The notes under the pieces: generated by a model
The model's input: only the letters and a program-made list of their open reading frames with translations
What the model was told of the DNA's origin: nothing
Database searches by the model: none
In this document: piece after piece, positions 1 through 7,480 of the stretch
Layout of the letters: each line of letters begins with the position of its first letter
How positions within the stretch are numbered: position 1 is the stretch's first letter
Translations under genes and position numbers: made by a program
Assembly (NCBI RefSeq): GCF_042665195.1
Contig: NZ_JBHTBW010000005.1
Coordinates: 1 to 64,000 of the forward strand
Direction of reading: 5' to 3'
DNA from: Laceyella putida
GTDB taxonomy: Bacteria; Bacillota; Bacilli; Thermoactinomycetales; Thermoactinomycetaceae
DNA: 64,000 bases

Positions 1-1
1 C

Positions 2-181
2 CTTGCTTTTGTTGTTATGAACATTCTAACAGGAAATCATGATGGATTCACCAGACACGCCCTAGTCGAGATTAGCGATGAAAAGATTGCGCCCATTTTA
101 TCCACAAAAAGTACCCTGGGTAAGCAGATATCATCGCTTGGATGCCCCTGCCTTGTGAGATGTTGGGGTTTTTTTGTGTGA
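2..181 (+). CDS. Possible C-terminal end of a truncated gene
   Basis: One frame is open from the left edge to a TGA at 179-181, and its first forty residues (reading NHDGFTRHALVEISDEK in part) look like ordinary protein. The last residues, with SLGCPC and CWGFF, fall over a C/G hairpin followed by a T run, so the true gene may end earlier or have lost its original stop. I do not recognise the family. No other gene is visible in the first 295 bases. Confidence 0.25.
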   Translation, partial: LAFVVMNILTGNHDGFTRHALVEISDEKIAPILSTKSTLGKQISSLGCPCLVRCWGFFV

Positions 182-295
182 AAAAAAGGGTCAAGAAGTG
201 AATGCATGGAAGGGAATAGATGCCGATTCCTGTAGTGGTTACATGTTTGTAGTATATTTATAAAAACGCCCCAGTGATGATGAAAGGAGAGATTC

Positions 296-925
296 GTGTT
301 GCCGAGGAAACGAACGGCGCGGGAGCAACAAGCGATGGAGCGAAGGCAACAACTGTTGAAAGCGGCGAAGCAGTTGTTTGCGGAGAATGGTTATCATGCG
401 ACCACAACCAAGTCGATCAATGAAAAGATCGGGATGGCAGATGGGTTGTTGTACCATTATTTCCCGCAAGGAAAGCGGCAAATGTTGCAAGAGCTGGTCA
501 GGGAAGAAGTGAAGCATAAAGTGGATGCCATGATGAATGAGTTGCGGCGGCTGGACCGGGAGTTGGATTTGGAACAGACGCTATTGCGGATCGGCAAGGC
601 CCTGATGCGTTATACGTTGATGGATCGCGAAATCATTATCATATATTTAAAGGAACATTCCTTATTGGAGCCGGAGCTGGTGAAGGAAGTGATTGGACAA
701 ATCCTCCACCTATCGCAAGAAATCACGTTGATCATTCAACGCCGATTCGATTCGGAAGCGTTTAAGGAGCTTGACCCCGTCATGATGTCCAGGCAATATG
801 TCAGTGGCATATCCAATTATTTGGCGCAGGAATTGTATTTCGGAAGTGACAACGTCTATCGGATGCCGGCTGAAGAGTATTTGGTTCAATGGGTGAAGCA
901 TACGATTTCTTCTTGGAAAAAATGA
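296..925 (+). CDS. TetR family transcriptional regulator
   Basis: A 209-residue DNA-binding repressor of the usual TetR length. Residues about 15-60 form the TetR_N helix-turn-helix (TTKSINEKIGMADGLLYHYF matches the typical recognition helix and the YxYF turn). The rest is an all-helical ligand domain with no close relative recognised. The start is GTG at 296, 6 nt after a GAAAGGAGA ribosome binding site; the next in-frame ATG (334) has none. The gene is followed by a perfect 38-bp palindrome and a co-directional cytochrome P450, so the P450 is the likely target and the regulator's ligand could be the P450 substrate or a fatty acid. The ligand is inference. Confidence 0.9.
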   Translation: MLPRKRTAREQQAMERRQQLLKAAKQLFAENGYHATTTKSINEKIGMADGLLYHYFPQGKRQMLQELVREEVKHKVDAMMNELRRLDRELDLEQTLLRIGKALMRYTLMDREIIIIYLKEHSLLEPELVKEVIGQILHLSQEITLIIQRRFDSEAFKELDPVMMSRQYVSGISNYLAQELYFGSDNVYRMPAEEYLVQWVKHTISSWKK

Positions 926-950
926 AACATGAAAAATGTTCATTTTTCGT

Positions 951-988
951 TACTCTTTTCATTCATTAATTAATGAATGAAAAGAGTA
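951..988. promoter_or_regulatory. Perfect 38-bp palindrome, probable TetR operator
   Basis: Two 19-nt arms with no spacer and no mismatch lie between the TetR stop and the P450 start. The core ATTCATTAATTAATGAAT resembles operators of fatty-acid-type TetR repressors (TGAATGA-type half sites). It is AT-rich with no T run, so it does not look like a terminator. Confidence 0.75.
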
Positions 989-1049
989 TAGTAGAAAGTG
1001 GAGGCGCAAGTCGTCCCGTCTAAAAAATCTGTAAGTATGGGGGATAACC

Positions 1050-2252
1050 ATGCGAAAAGTGGATTTGTTTTCCGGGGAATTTAAAAAGGAAGCGTATGAA
1101 ATCTACCAAGAGTTGCGTCAAACTTCGCCCGTTTATCCGGTAGAGATGCCCAATGGAACGAGGGGATGGCTGATCACCCGGTATGAAGATGTGGTGGCAG
1201 CGCTGAAGGATCCACGCTTTATGAAAAACGGGCGAGCTGTCTTGGGAGATGAATACAAAGAAAAGTTTTATGTGTCGGAAGAAACGCATTTGTTAACCCA
1301 TCATATGTTGGCGATGGACCCTCCCGACCACACCCGTTTGCGGGGCTTGGTGCAAAAGGCCTTCTCCCCACGGTTGGTGGCCGATTTGGAAGGGCGTATC
1401 GAGGAGATCGCGAAAGAGTTGCTGGATGCGATGGAGGGGAAAGCCGGGGTGGACCTGATTGAAGACTATGCGTTTCCACTCCCGATCATCGTCATTTGTG
1501 AAATGTTGGGCATTCCCGCGGAAGATCGCCTGAAATTCCGCGATTGGTCCAACGTGATCGTGGATTCCTCCAACCAGGCGGAACAGATGAGGCGGGCCGT
1601 TCCTAAAATCAGGGAATTTATCGAGTATTTGCGGGAACTGTTCGTGGAGCGGCGTCGTGATCCCAAAGACGATTTGATCAGCGGACTGGTTCATGCCCAG
1701 GAGGAAGGGAACAAGCTGTCGGAAACGGAGTTGCTTGCGATGGTATTCCTGTTGATTGTCGCGGGGCATGAGACGACGGTCAACTTGATCGGCAACGGGG
1801 TGTTGGCACTCTTGGAAAACCCTGACCAATTGTCTTTGTTAAAGCAGAAACCGGAATGCATCCATACGGCTGTCGAAGAACTGTTGCGTTATTATAGCCC
1901 GGTGGAATTGGCGACCAATCGGTGGGTCAGTGAAGATCTTCAGTGGCATGGCCAACAGATCAAGAAGGGAGACTTGATCATTGTCTGTTTGGCGTCGGCG
2001 AACCGGGATCCCAATCAGTTTAACGAACCGGACCGTTTGGATATCACGCGCAAACCGAATCCGCATGTCGCTTTTGGGCAATGGATCCATCACTGCTTGG
2101 GCGCCCCGCTGGCTCGTTTGGAAGCCAAAGTGGCCATTCCCGCTTTGTTTGAGCGTTTTCCCCATCTCGCTTTGGGAGTGCCCCGTGAAGAACTGGCTTG
2201 GCGCTCCAGTTATTTGATGCGGGGACTGCATCAATTGCCCGTTATCTATTGA
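1050..2252 (+). CDS. Cytochrome P450
   Basis: A 400-residue soluble bacterial P450 (typical length about 400), which hydroxylates or epoxidises an unknown substrate using electrons from a ferredoxin system not encoded here. The I-helix oxygen-binding motif AGHETT (about 236-241), the K-helix EELLR ExxR motif and a C-terminal heme loop FGQWIHHCLGAPLAR are visible. The Cys ligand is present, but the second Gly of the FGxGxHxCxG consensus is Trp, which is unusual. The ATG at 1050 follows a weak site (GGGGGATAACC). It is co-oriented with the TetR gene and lies downstream of the palindrome, so repression by TetR is likely. Family relatives include CYP107/CYP109-type bacterial enzymes; the exact subfamily cannot be given. 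Confidence 0.95.
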   Translation: MRKVDLFSGEFKKEAYEIYQELRQTSPVYPVEMPNGTRGWLITRYEDVVAALKDPRFMKNGRAVLGDEYKEKFYVSEETHLLTHHMLAMDPPDHTRLRGLVQKAFSPRLVADLEGRIEEIAKELLDAMEGKAGVDLIEDYAFPLPIIVICEMLGIPAEDRLKFRDWSNVIVDSSNQAEQMRRAVPKIREFIEYLRELFVERRRDPKDDLISGLVHAQEEGNKLSETELLAMVFLLIVAGHETTVNLIGNGVLALLENPDQLSLLKQKPECIHTAVEELLRYYSPVELATNRWVSEDLQWHGQQIKKGDLIIVCLASANRDPNQFNEPDRLDITRKPNPHVAFGQWIHHCLGAPLARLEAKVAIPALFERFPHLALGVPREELAWRSSYLMRGLHQLPVIY

Positions 2253-2299
2253 CATCTCCGCTTGAACACCGAAGCGGGACACGAATCATGATATGTAAA

Positions 2300-2338
2300 G
2301 ATGGCTTGGGGTCCAATTCCCAAGCCATTTTATTTTTT
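2300..2338 (+). terminator. Rho-independent terminator of the P450 gene
   Basis: A 10-bp stem ATGGCTTGGG/CCCAAGCCAT is followed by TTTATTTTTT. Confidence 0.85.
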
Positions 2339-2374
2339 GGAGCATGGCGATTTTCACACCCTTTTATACGAAGG

Positions 2375-2412
2375 AAACACTTCTCGCACGGCCGTGGCGG
2401 GAGGTGTTTTTA
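2375..2412 (+). terminator. Second terminator-like hairpin before the lia operon
   Basis: AAACACTTCTCGC pairs with GCGGGAGGTGTTT (with G-U pairs) and is followed by TTTT. It isolates the downstream operon from read-through. Confidence 0.6.
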
Positions 2413-2466
2413 TGTGTAGGGCGCGATGGGGGTTCTTCCTTTTGTGCGGTGGAGTCGTAAGCGTTA

Positions 2467-2482
2467 TGCGACCAGAGTCGTA
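2467..2482. promoter_or_regulatory. Possible LiaR box upstream of the lia operon
   Basis: An imperfect inverted repeat TGCGAC-CAGA-GTCGTA lies 83 bp before the first gene of the operon; a second GAGTCGTAA half site lies 20 bp upstream. Such GTCGCA-type dyads are expected for LiaR/VraR-family regulators, and the operon ends in a LiaR gene. The assignment is inference. Confidence 0.4.
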
Positions 2483-2564
2483 GCACAAAATGAAACCGGG
2501 GTTCGTGTTGGAAAAGAGGCCGTTTATGTAAGCTTAAATCAGAAACATAACAGGGGGGAGACAC

Positions 2565-2957
2565 ATGAAAAAGTTCATCGGGCTCCTGCTATTGGTCATA
2601 GGCGTCGCCGTTTTCATTGGTGATTTCGGGGCATTGCTCGCTTTGTTGGTAGCGGGCGCGCTCATGATCTACGGAGTGAAACGGTGGAAACGCGCCGAAA
2701 CCAAAGGGAAGAAAGCAATTGCCTTCACGGCGCTGGGAGTGGCGGCGATCCTGCTCCTCCATTGGGCGCCCTCGATGATGGGGTTGCTGATTGGTGGGGT
2801 TATGCTCTATCTGGGGTGGAAGCTCTTGAAAGGAGACAACACCTTAGCGGTGGAGGTGGGTGCGAGTAACCTGCCGGAAGCCAATCCGGTGATGGTCGAA
2901 TCTTCGTTTGAAGCGGATTGGCAAGCTTTTCTGAACAAACAAAATCAACAAGGTTGA
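2565..2957 (+). CDS. LiaI-like small membrane protein
   Basis: A 130-residue protein with hydrophobic segments at about 3-20, 22-40 (the first two close together), 52-68 and 70-85, ending in a soluble acidic tail. LiaI-type proteins anchor the PspA-like LiaH protein at the membrane during cell-envelope stress, and here it sits 32 bp before a pspA gene. A clear site (GGGGGGAGACAC) precedes the ATG. Sequence similarity to known LiaI is weak, so the name rests on size, topology and context. It is the first gene after two terminators and a putative LiaR box, so it probably begins the transcript. Confidence 0.6.
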   Translation: MKKFIGLLLLVIGVAVFIGDFGALLALLVAGALMIYGVKRWKRAETKGKKAIAFTALGVAAILLLHWAPSMMGLLIGGVMLYLGWKLLKGDNTLAVEVGASNLPEANPVMVESSFEADWQAFLNKQNQQG

Positions 2958-2989
2958 TCATATCCATAACTGACGAGGAGGAAATCCCA

Positions 2990-3670
2990 ATGGCCTGGAA
3001 ACGCATACGTGATTACCTGATGGCGACTTACCATGAGATCATGGATGATGTGGAAAAACCGGAATCGATGCTCAAGCAATATTTGCGCGATATTGAAAAA
3101 GAGATCGGGGCGGCGAAAGAGGTCATCATCAAGCAACAGATGTTGACCAAACAATTCACGCGCCAGGCGGAAGAGGCGAAGAATCTGGCGGCACGACGCG
3201 AGGAGCAAACCCGGATCGCCCAGAACGCCGGGGAAGAAAAGTTGGCGGAGAAAGCCCTTGCGGAGATGAAGTATTATGAAGCGAAGGCGCAAGAATACGA
3301 GGGATATGCGCAAAAATCCATCGCGCAAACTGAAGACTTGCGGCATCAAGTGAGCAAGCTGGAGAAAAAATATCAAGATCTGAAGGATAAAAAGAATGAA
3401 TTGGTGGCACGTGCGGCGATGGCCCAAGCCAATCAACGCATTCACGCCATGCTGAGCTTCACGGCTTCGGAGAGCTTGCTCAAAGAGTTCCAACGCATTG
3501 AAGATCGGATCGCCGAAATGGAGATCAGGGCCAAGGTCTACGCCAATGCGAGCTTGGGCGAGATGAATGCGGGCTCCGCTCCGGGGCAAATCGCTTTGAA
3601 CCCGGCCAAGGCGGGACCAGCGGAAGAAGTCAAGGTTTCCCTATCAGCGCCAGAAGCGATGTCGCAATAA
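2990..3670 (+). CDS. liaH: PspA/IM30 family membrane-stress protein (LiaH)
   Basis: A 226-residue PspA/IM30/Vipp1-family protein that oligomerises on the inner face of the membrane and preserves its integrity under stress. It begins with an amphipathic helix (WKRIRDYLMATYHEIM) and continues as a long coiled coil to about residue 190, with the family-typical ARREEQ and EAKAQEYE heptads, then an Ala/Pro-rich tail. I chose the ATG at 2990 because of the GAGGAGGAAA site 6 nt upstream; an in-frame upstream extension lacks one. It lies between the LiaI-like gene and, after a structured RNA of 200 nt, liaFSR, matching Bacillus liaIH-GFSR order without liaG. Confidence 0.92.
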   Translation: MAWKRIRDYLMATYHEIMDDVEKPESMLKQYLRDIEKEIGAAKEVIIKQQMLTKQFTRQAEEAKNLAARREEQTRIAQNAGEEKLAEKALAEMKYYEAKAQEYEGYAQKSIAQTEDLRHQVSKLEKKYQDLKDKKNELVARAAMAQANQRIHAMLSFTASESLLKEFQRIEDRIAEMEIRAKVYANASLGEMNAGSAPGQIALNPAKAGPAEEVKVSLSAPEAMSQ

Positions 3671-3746
3671 AAGGCTGGCGATGAAGGACAAGCCCAGTGA
3701 ATGGGAAAACAGGCTGGACTTTCCCTCACGCTAAACGATACATGGA

Positions 3747-4009
3747 CAGGGTGCCTTCAAGGTACCCTCGGGATAATGACAAAGCCTAGAGGAAGAAGAT
3801 TTTGAAAGCGGAGTGACTGGGAGCTGTGAATCAAGCGGAGTGCCGAACGGAGGAGGGAAGCGGGCAACACTAAGAACGACAGTGACTTTGCCCGCGCCGG
3901 AGTTCGGCGACGGAGCTACTTCCCGATAGAGCGACCAAGGAACGCAGACTCAAAAATCGACTCCGGGGCCACTTTGTCAGCAAGCTCAGGGTGCCTTCAA
4001 GGTACCCTC
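3747..4009 (+). repeat. 23-bp direct repeats flanking a structured RNA
   Basis: The same 23 bases occur at 3747-3769 and 3987-4009. Each copy folds as AGGGTGCC-TTCA-AGGTACCCT; only the second is followed by a T run. The repeats frame the structured RNA at 3777-3979 and suggest insertion or duplication at a terminator. Confidence 0.85.
3777..3979 (+). ncRNA. Structured RNA element, copy A (unassigned family)
   Basis: About 200 nt of non-coding sequence fold into a closed structure: TGACAAAG (3777) pairs with CTTTGTCA (3972), CGGAGT (3809) with ACTCCG (3960), GCCGAAC (3842) with GTTCGGC (3902), and GCGGGCAA (3860) with TTGCCCGC (3888). GGGAAG (3855) can pair with CTTCCC (3919), crossing the GCCGAAC stem as a pseudoknot. 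Two primary-sequence blocks, starting GAAAGCGGA (3804) and GCGACCAAGGAA (about 3931), recur in copy B at 15839-15995. It lies between pspA and liaF. I do not recognise it as a known riboswitch, RNase P, tmRNA, SRP or 6S RNA. Strand is assumed from the neighbours. Confidence 0.65.
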
Positions 4010-4015
4010 TTTTTG
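3988..4015 (+). terminator. Terminator after pspA and RNA copy A
   Basis: AGGGTGCC/AGGTACCCT hairpin followed by CTTTTTG. It may limit read-through from liaH into liaFSR. Confidence 0.6.
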
Positions 4016-4130
4016 ATGGTGGGAATCATGGCCGAATGGCATAGGGTCGCGATTCCTTCAATTTGATCACAACCCGGGTGATTCCCTATTTTCAAGAAGC
4101 CGGTTTCATGTTCATAATAGCTACAAGGAG

Positions 4131-4922
4131 GTGAAGTCGTCATGGTCCCAGAGAGCAAAAGGGGCCCCTGCGGCGTTCACGATGAAAAAGGTGTTGATTG
4201 GATGGATTGTCTTGATTATGGGGATCTGGATCTTATGGGGGATCTCAGATCTGTTTATCGGCCCATGGGTCTTTTTTGTCATCGGGATTGTCTTGCTTCG
4301 CAAGCATCACCGCAAATGGGGTTATCTCTTTTTGTTTCTGTTCGCGATCACCTTGGTGTGCCGCCTTCTTGAGATTGAATGGGAATGGATCGCCGTCTCC
4401 ATCCTGTTGATCAGCTTTGGATATCGCCTGTTTACCAATGGCCGCGTGCCGGAGCGGCAGACGGAAGAGCGGAAAAACGGAAAAAGGCCAACGGAACATG
4501 ACGGGACGAAGCGGACGGATATGTTCACATCGGGCAATCTGCGCTTCAAAACACCCCCATTCCGCGGCTCGTTGATTGACTCGCTCTATCTGATCAACCA
4601 GCGCTACGAGCTAACGGATATCAACCTGTCTTCCGGCATCAGTGACATCAAAATGGACTTGTCGAAAGCCATGATTCCCGAAGGGGAAAGCACCATTGTG
4701 ATCAGCGGCCTCCTCGGGGATGTGGACATTTATGTCCCCGACGATCTGGATGTCGCCGTTGCCGCAACCGTCAGCGTCGGCCACTTGGATATCTTGGGAC
4801 ACAAGCAAGGGGGCGTCAATCGCCAAGTCCTGTTGGAGACCCAGGATTACCGTCAAGCCAGGCGAAAAGTGAAAATCAGCATTTCCTTGCTGGCTGGTGA
4901 TGTGGGTGTGAGGTGCTTATGA
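4131..4922 (+). CDS. liaF: LiaF-like negative regulator of LiaS
   Basis: A 263-residue membrane protein with four hydrophobic segments in residues 18-105 and a C-terminal beta-rich domain (LiaF C-terminal, repeated strands GISDIKMDLS, GLLGDVDIYVPDDLDV, GHLDILGHKQGG). LiaF keeps the LiaS kinase inactive in the absence of envelope stress. The start is uncertain: GTG at 4131 abuts the AAGGAG motif, ATG at 4182 (MKKVLIGWIV) has no site, and the best-spaced ATG (4142) is in another frame. The stop overlaps the liaS start (ATGA), so the two are translationally coupled. Confidence 0.85.
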   Translation: MKSSWSQRAKGAPAAFTMKKVLIGWIVLIMGIWILWGISDLFIGPWVFFVIGIVLLRKHHRKWGYLFLFLFAITLVCRLLEIEWEWIAVSILLISFGYRLFTNGRVPERQTEERKNGKRPTEHDGTKRTDMFTSGNLRFKTPPFRGSLIDSLYLINQRYELTDINLSSGISDIKMDLSKAMIPEGESTIVISGLLGDVDIYVPDDLDVAVAATVSVGHLDILGHKQGGVNRQVLLETQDYRQARRKVKISISLLAGDVGVRCL

Positions 4923-5983
4923 ACAGAAGAAAGCTGACGAATATTCACTGGCGATTGACACAATATACGATCTGGGTTTGCGCGGTGCTTGCCTTCTTGT
5001 TGCTGACAGCGTTCATGCACGCTTATCGATTGGGGTGGCAAACGCTATGGACGGCTAAACTCTTCAACATACCCATCCTTGTTGTGTTCGCGATGCTGGT
5101 GGTGTTTGTGGGCACTTTCTCCGGCTTTCCCTTTGGCTATGCCATCAAACGGAGGTTGGAAGGATTGATTGAAGCGACCTTGCGCTTTGAACGGGGCAAT
5201 TTCTCTTACCGCCTGCCCGCCCTTGGCGAGGATGAAATTGGTTTGGTGGCAATCCATCTCAACCAGATGGCGGAACGGATTGAAAAGCAAGTCGCCTCCC
5301 TGCAAAAGTTGTCCACAGAGAAAGCGGAATGGGAAGAACGGCAGAAGCAAGCCGTCATTTCGGAAGAGCGGCAACGCTTGGCCAGGGAATTGCATGATGC
5401 GGTAAGTCAGCAACTCTTCGCCATCTCGTTGATGTCATCGGCGATCAAAGAAACGCTGTCCGGCGGAGCGGAACCCATCCACCAACAAATCGCCCTGATT
5501 GAGAAAATGGCGGGTATCGCCCAAAATGAGATGCGCGCGCTTTTATTGCATTTGCGCCCGGTCACCTTGGAGGGCAAAGGCTTGAAAGAGGGACTGGAAG
5601 AACTGCTTGAAGAGTTCAAAGCCAAGCATCCCGTGGACATTCATTGGGAAGTGGGGAGTTTGCCCAGTCTGCCCAAAGGAGTTGAGGACCATCTCTTTCG
5701 GATTGTCCAAGAAGGTCTCTCCAATGTGTTTCGCCACGCGCAAGCGACATCGGTCACGGTGCGCTTAGTTGCCCGAAATAGACATGTTCATCTGCGGATT
5801 ATTGATAATGGCGTCGGATTTGACATGAGCAAGTTGAAGGCGTCTTCGTACGGATTGCAATCGATTCAGGAACGGGCCAGTGAAATCGGGGGTATTGCCG
5901 AAGTGGTGTCATTGCCCGACAAAGGGACCCAAGTCGAAGTGAAAGTTCCCATCGTGATGGAAGAAAAGGAGGGGGAATCATGA
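4919..5983 (+). CDS. liaS: Sensor histidine kinase LiaS
   Basis: A 354-residue HisKA_3-type kinase that phosphorylates LiaR in response to cell-wall damage. Two membrane helices (about 14-34 and 46-68) bracket a very short extracellular loop, as in intramembrane-sensing kinases. A HAMP domain follows (about 69-125), then the dimerisation helix with the phosphorylated His in ARELHDAVSQQLFAI (about 160), and a HATPase_c domain with the DNGVGFD N/G1 box and GLQSIQERA. ATG at 4919 overlaps the liaF stop; a GTG at 4913 is the alternative. The stop overlaps liaR in the same ATGA way. Confidence 0.95.
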   Translation: MNRRKLTNIHWRLTQYTIWVCAVLAFLLLTAFMHAYRLGWQTLWTAKLFNIPILVVFAMLVVFVGTFSGFPFGYAIKRRLEGLIEATLRFERGNFSYRLPALGEDEIGLVAIHLNQMAERIEKQVASLQKLSTEKAEWEERQKQAVISEERQRLARELHDAVSQQLFAISLMSSAIKETLSGGAEPIHQQIALIEKMAGIAQNEMRALLLHLRPVTLEGKGLKEGLEELLEEFKAKHPVDIHWEVGSLPSLPKGVEDHLFRIVQEGLSNVFRHAQATSVTVRLVARNRHVHLRIIDNGVGFDMSKLKASSYGLQSIQERASEIGGIAEVVSLPDKGTQVEVKVPIVMEEKEGES

Positions 5984-6612
5984 TTCGTGTGATGATCGTG
6001 GATGATCATGAGATGGTACGTATGGGGTTGGCGGCATATTTGGAAGCATTGCCGGATATCACGATTGTCGGTGAAGCGGCCAATGGCTTGGAGGCGGTCC
6101 GTCTGGCCCAAGAGGTCAAACCGGATGTGATCCTGATGGACTTGGTCATGGATGAGATGGATGGCATTGAAGCCACCAAGGAGATCTGCCGCACGATGGA
6201 GAACCCGAAAATCATTGTGCTGACCAGCTTTATTGACGATGACAAATTATACCCCGTGATCGAAGCCGGCGCTTTAAGCTATCTGTTAAAAACATCGAAA
6301 GCCAATGAGATCGCCGATGCGGTGAGGGCGGCGATGAAAGGGGAGCCGGTGCTGGAGGCGAAAGTGACCGGCAAGATGCTTTCCAAAATGCGGCGTGCGG
6401 AGGAAGCCAAGCCGCATGAATCCCTTACTGCAAGGGAGATTGAAGTTCTTCGCTTGATCGCGGAGGGGAAAACCAACCAAGAGATTGCCGATACGCTTTT
6501 CATCACCGTCAAAACAGTGAAAACCCATATCACCCACATCCTGTCCAAATTGCAAGTGGACGACCGCACCCAAGCGGCCATCTACGCCCATCGCAACAAA
6601 CTGGTTACATAA
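5980..6612 (+). CDS. liaR: NarL/FixJ-type response regulator LiaR
   Basis: A 210-residue response regulator. The receiver domain (1-120) has the acidic pocket DDH (9-11) and the phosphorylatable Asp in VILMDL (Asp54), plus Thr and Lys of the switch (LTSF, LLK). A LuxR-type HTH (SLTAREIEVLRLIAEGKTNQ through TVKTHITHILSKL) occupies 145-205. It is the partner of LiaS and probably activates the operon promoter near 2.5 kb. It ends the operon and is followed by a terminator. Confidence 0.95.
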   Translation: MIRVMIVDDHEMVRMGLAAYLEALPDITIVGEAANGLEAVRLAQEVKPDVILMDLVMDEMDGIEATKEICRTMENPKIIVLTSFIDDDKLYPVIEAGALSYLLKTSKANEIADAVRAAMKGEPVLEAKVTGKMLSKMRRAEEAKPHESLTAREIEVLRLIAEGKTNQEIADTLFITVKTVKTHITHILSKLQVDDRTQAAIYAHRNKLVT

Positions 6613-6617
6613 AACGC

Positions 6618-6655
6618 CCGCAAAAACTCCCGGACCCTTCCGAGGGTTTTTCTTA
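6618..6655 (+). terminator. Terminator of the lia operon
   Basis: A hairpin with CCGGA/TCCG core and flanking AAAAACTC/GAGGGTTTTT runs into TTTTTCTT. Confidence 0.8.
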
Positions 6656-6777
6656 TGGGGATGGGCGATCTTGATTCGCGGTGCAGGGTACGAAGTTTTG
6701 TACTGGCCAGTTTTCAAGTTCACTTTGTTAGCATAAAAGGTTAATATATATAAGACAAAACATCGTAAGGGAGACAC

Positions 6778-7062
6778 ATGATGATTATCAGTGAGGACCT
6801 TTTTCTGCAGCAAGTGAGTCAAGAGTTGGAGCGGATTGAAGAGAAGTTGAACAAGGATGAGAAGAAAAAAAATTGGCTTACCCTTCAGCGGCAAAAACTC
6901 GCCCTGAACTTGATTTGCCACCAATTGAAGCAAATTGATCCAGGAGTGGGGGAGTCCCCGGAGACCCCGGATGCCGGGCGACTGCGGCGGAACTTATATT
7001 ATTTCAAGGCACAGATGCTGCTTCAGCAGATTGAGGAGCAAAGATCATCAAGGTCATCTTGA
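6778..7062 (+). CDS. Small helical protein of unknown function, possibly frameshifted
   Basis: A 94-residue protein with a good site (AAGGGAGACAC) before ATGATG. Residues 8-40 are strongly coiled-coil (QVSQELERIEEKLNKDEKKK). The family is not recognised. The reading frame ends at 7060-7062, but the +1 frame continues from about 7040 to 7216 with similar helical, charged character (LQKLEQKAEM, LLRLEGDLNAERTEWLEK), and a terminator follows only after that. Either two overlapping genes or a single gene broken by a one-base change near 7040 would explain this. Confidence 0.6.
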   Translation: MMIISEDLFLQQVSQELERIEEKLNKDEKKKNWLTLQRQKLALNLICHQLKQIDPGVGESPETPDAGRLRRNLYYFKAQMLLQQIEEQRSSRSS

Positions 7063-7206
7063 ACCAACTTCCCTCCAGAAGTTGGAACAGAAGGCTGAGA
7101 TGAACCATTGTCGCCGATGGTTGCTCCGCTTGGAAGGGGACTTGAATGCGGAACGTACAGAATGGTTGGAAAAATCAAGGGTTCATAAACACCATGTCCC
7201 TGTCAG

Positions 7207-7245
7207 GCCAGCGTAGGGGTCAAACTGATCCACGCTGGCTTTTTT
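7207..7245 (+). terminator. Rho-independent terminator
   Basis: GCCAGCGT pairs with ACGCTGGC and is followed by six Ts. The stretch from here to 7480 shows no gene. Confidence 0.9.
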
Positions 7246-7480
7246 ATGTTTACAAGAACAAAATGCTGTTTTTGTAGATAAATATTTGAATAGATTTGGA
7301 TTTATTGTGAAAGCTGGCTTGAGCGTTTGGAATGTTGAAATCGGATATGTTATGGTTGACTGGAAACCCCCCTTGCCTCAAATATTGATTTTACCGTGTG
7401 CGTTGATTTTAATGCGCCCGCCTGATGCGGGACATTTGGCTTGATATGATACATAACAATCACTTTCAAGGAGTGATGGT

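Noticed and set aside
3777..3979. Structured RNA as c-di-AMP, cobalamin, T-box, RNase P, SRP or 6S RNA
   Set aside because: None of the conserved sequence blocks of those families could be found by eye in either copy.
6935..7040. First part of the overlapping frame inside the small coiled-coil gene as an independent gene
   Set aside because: Its first 35 codons are Arg/Pro/Cys-rich, typical of an out-of-frame reading; only the part after 7040 looks coding.
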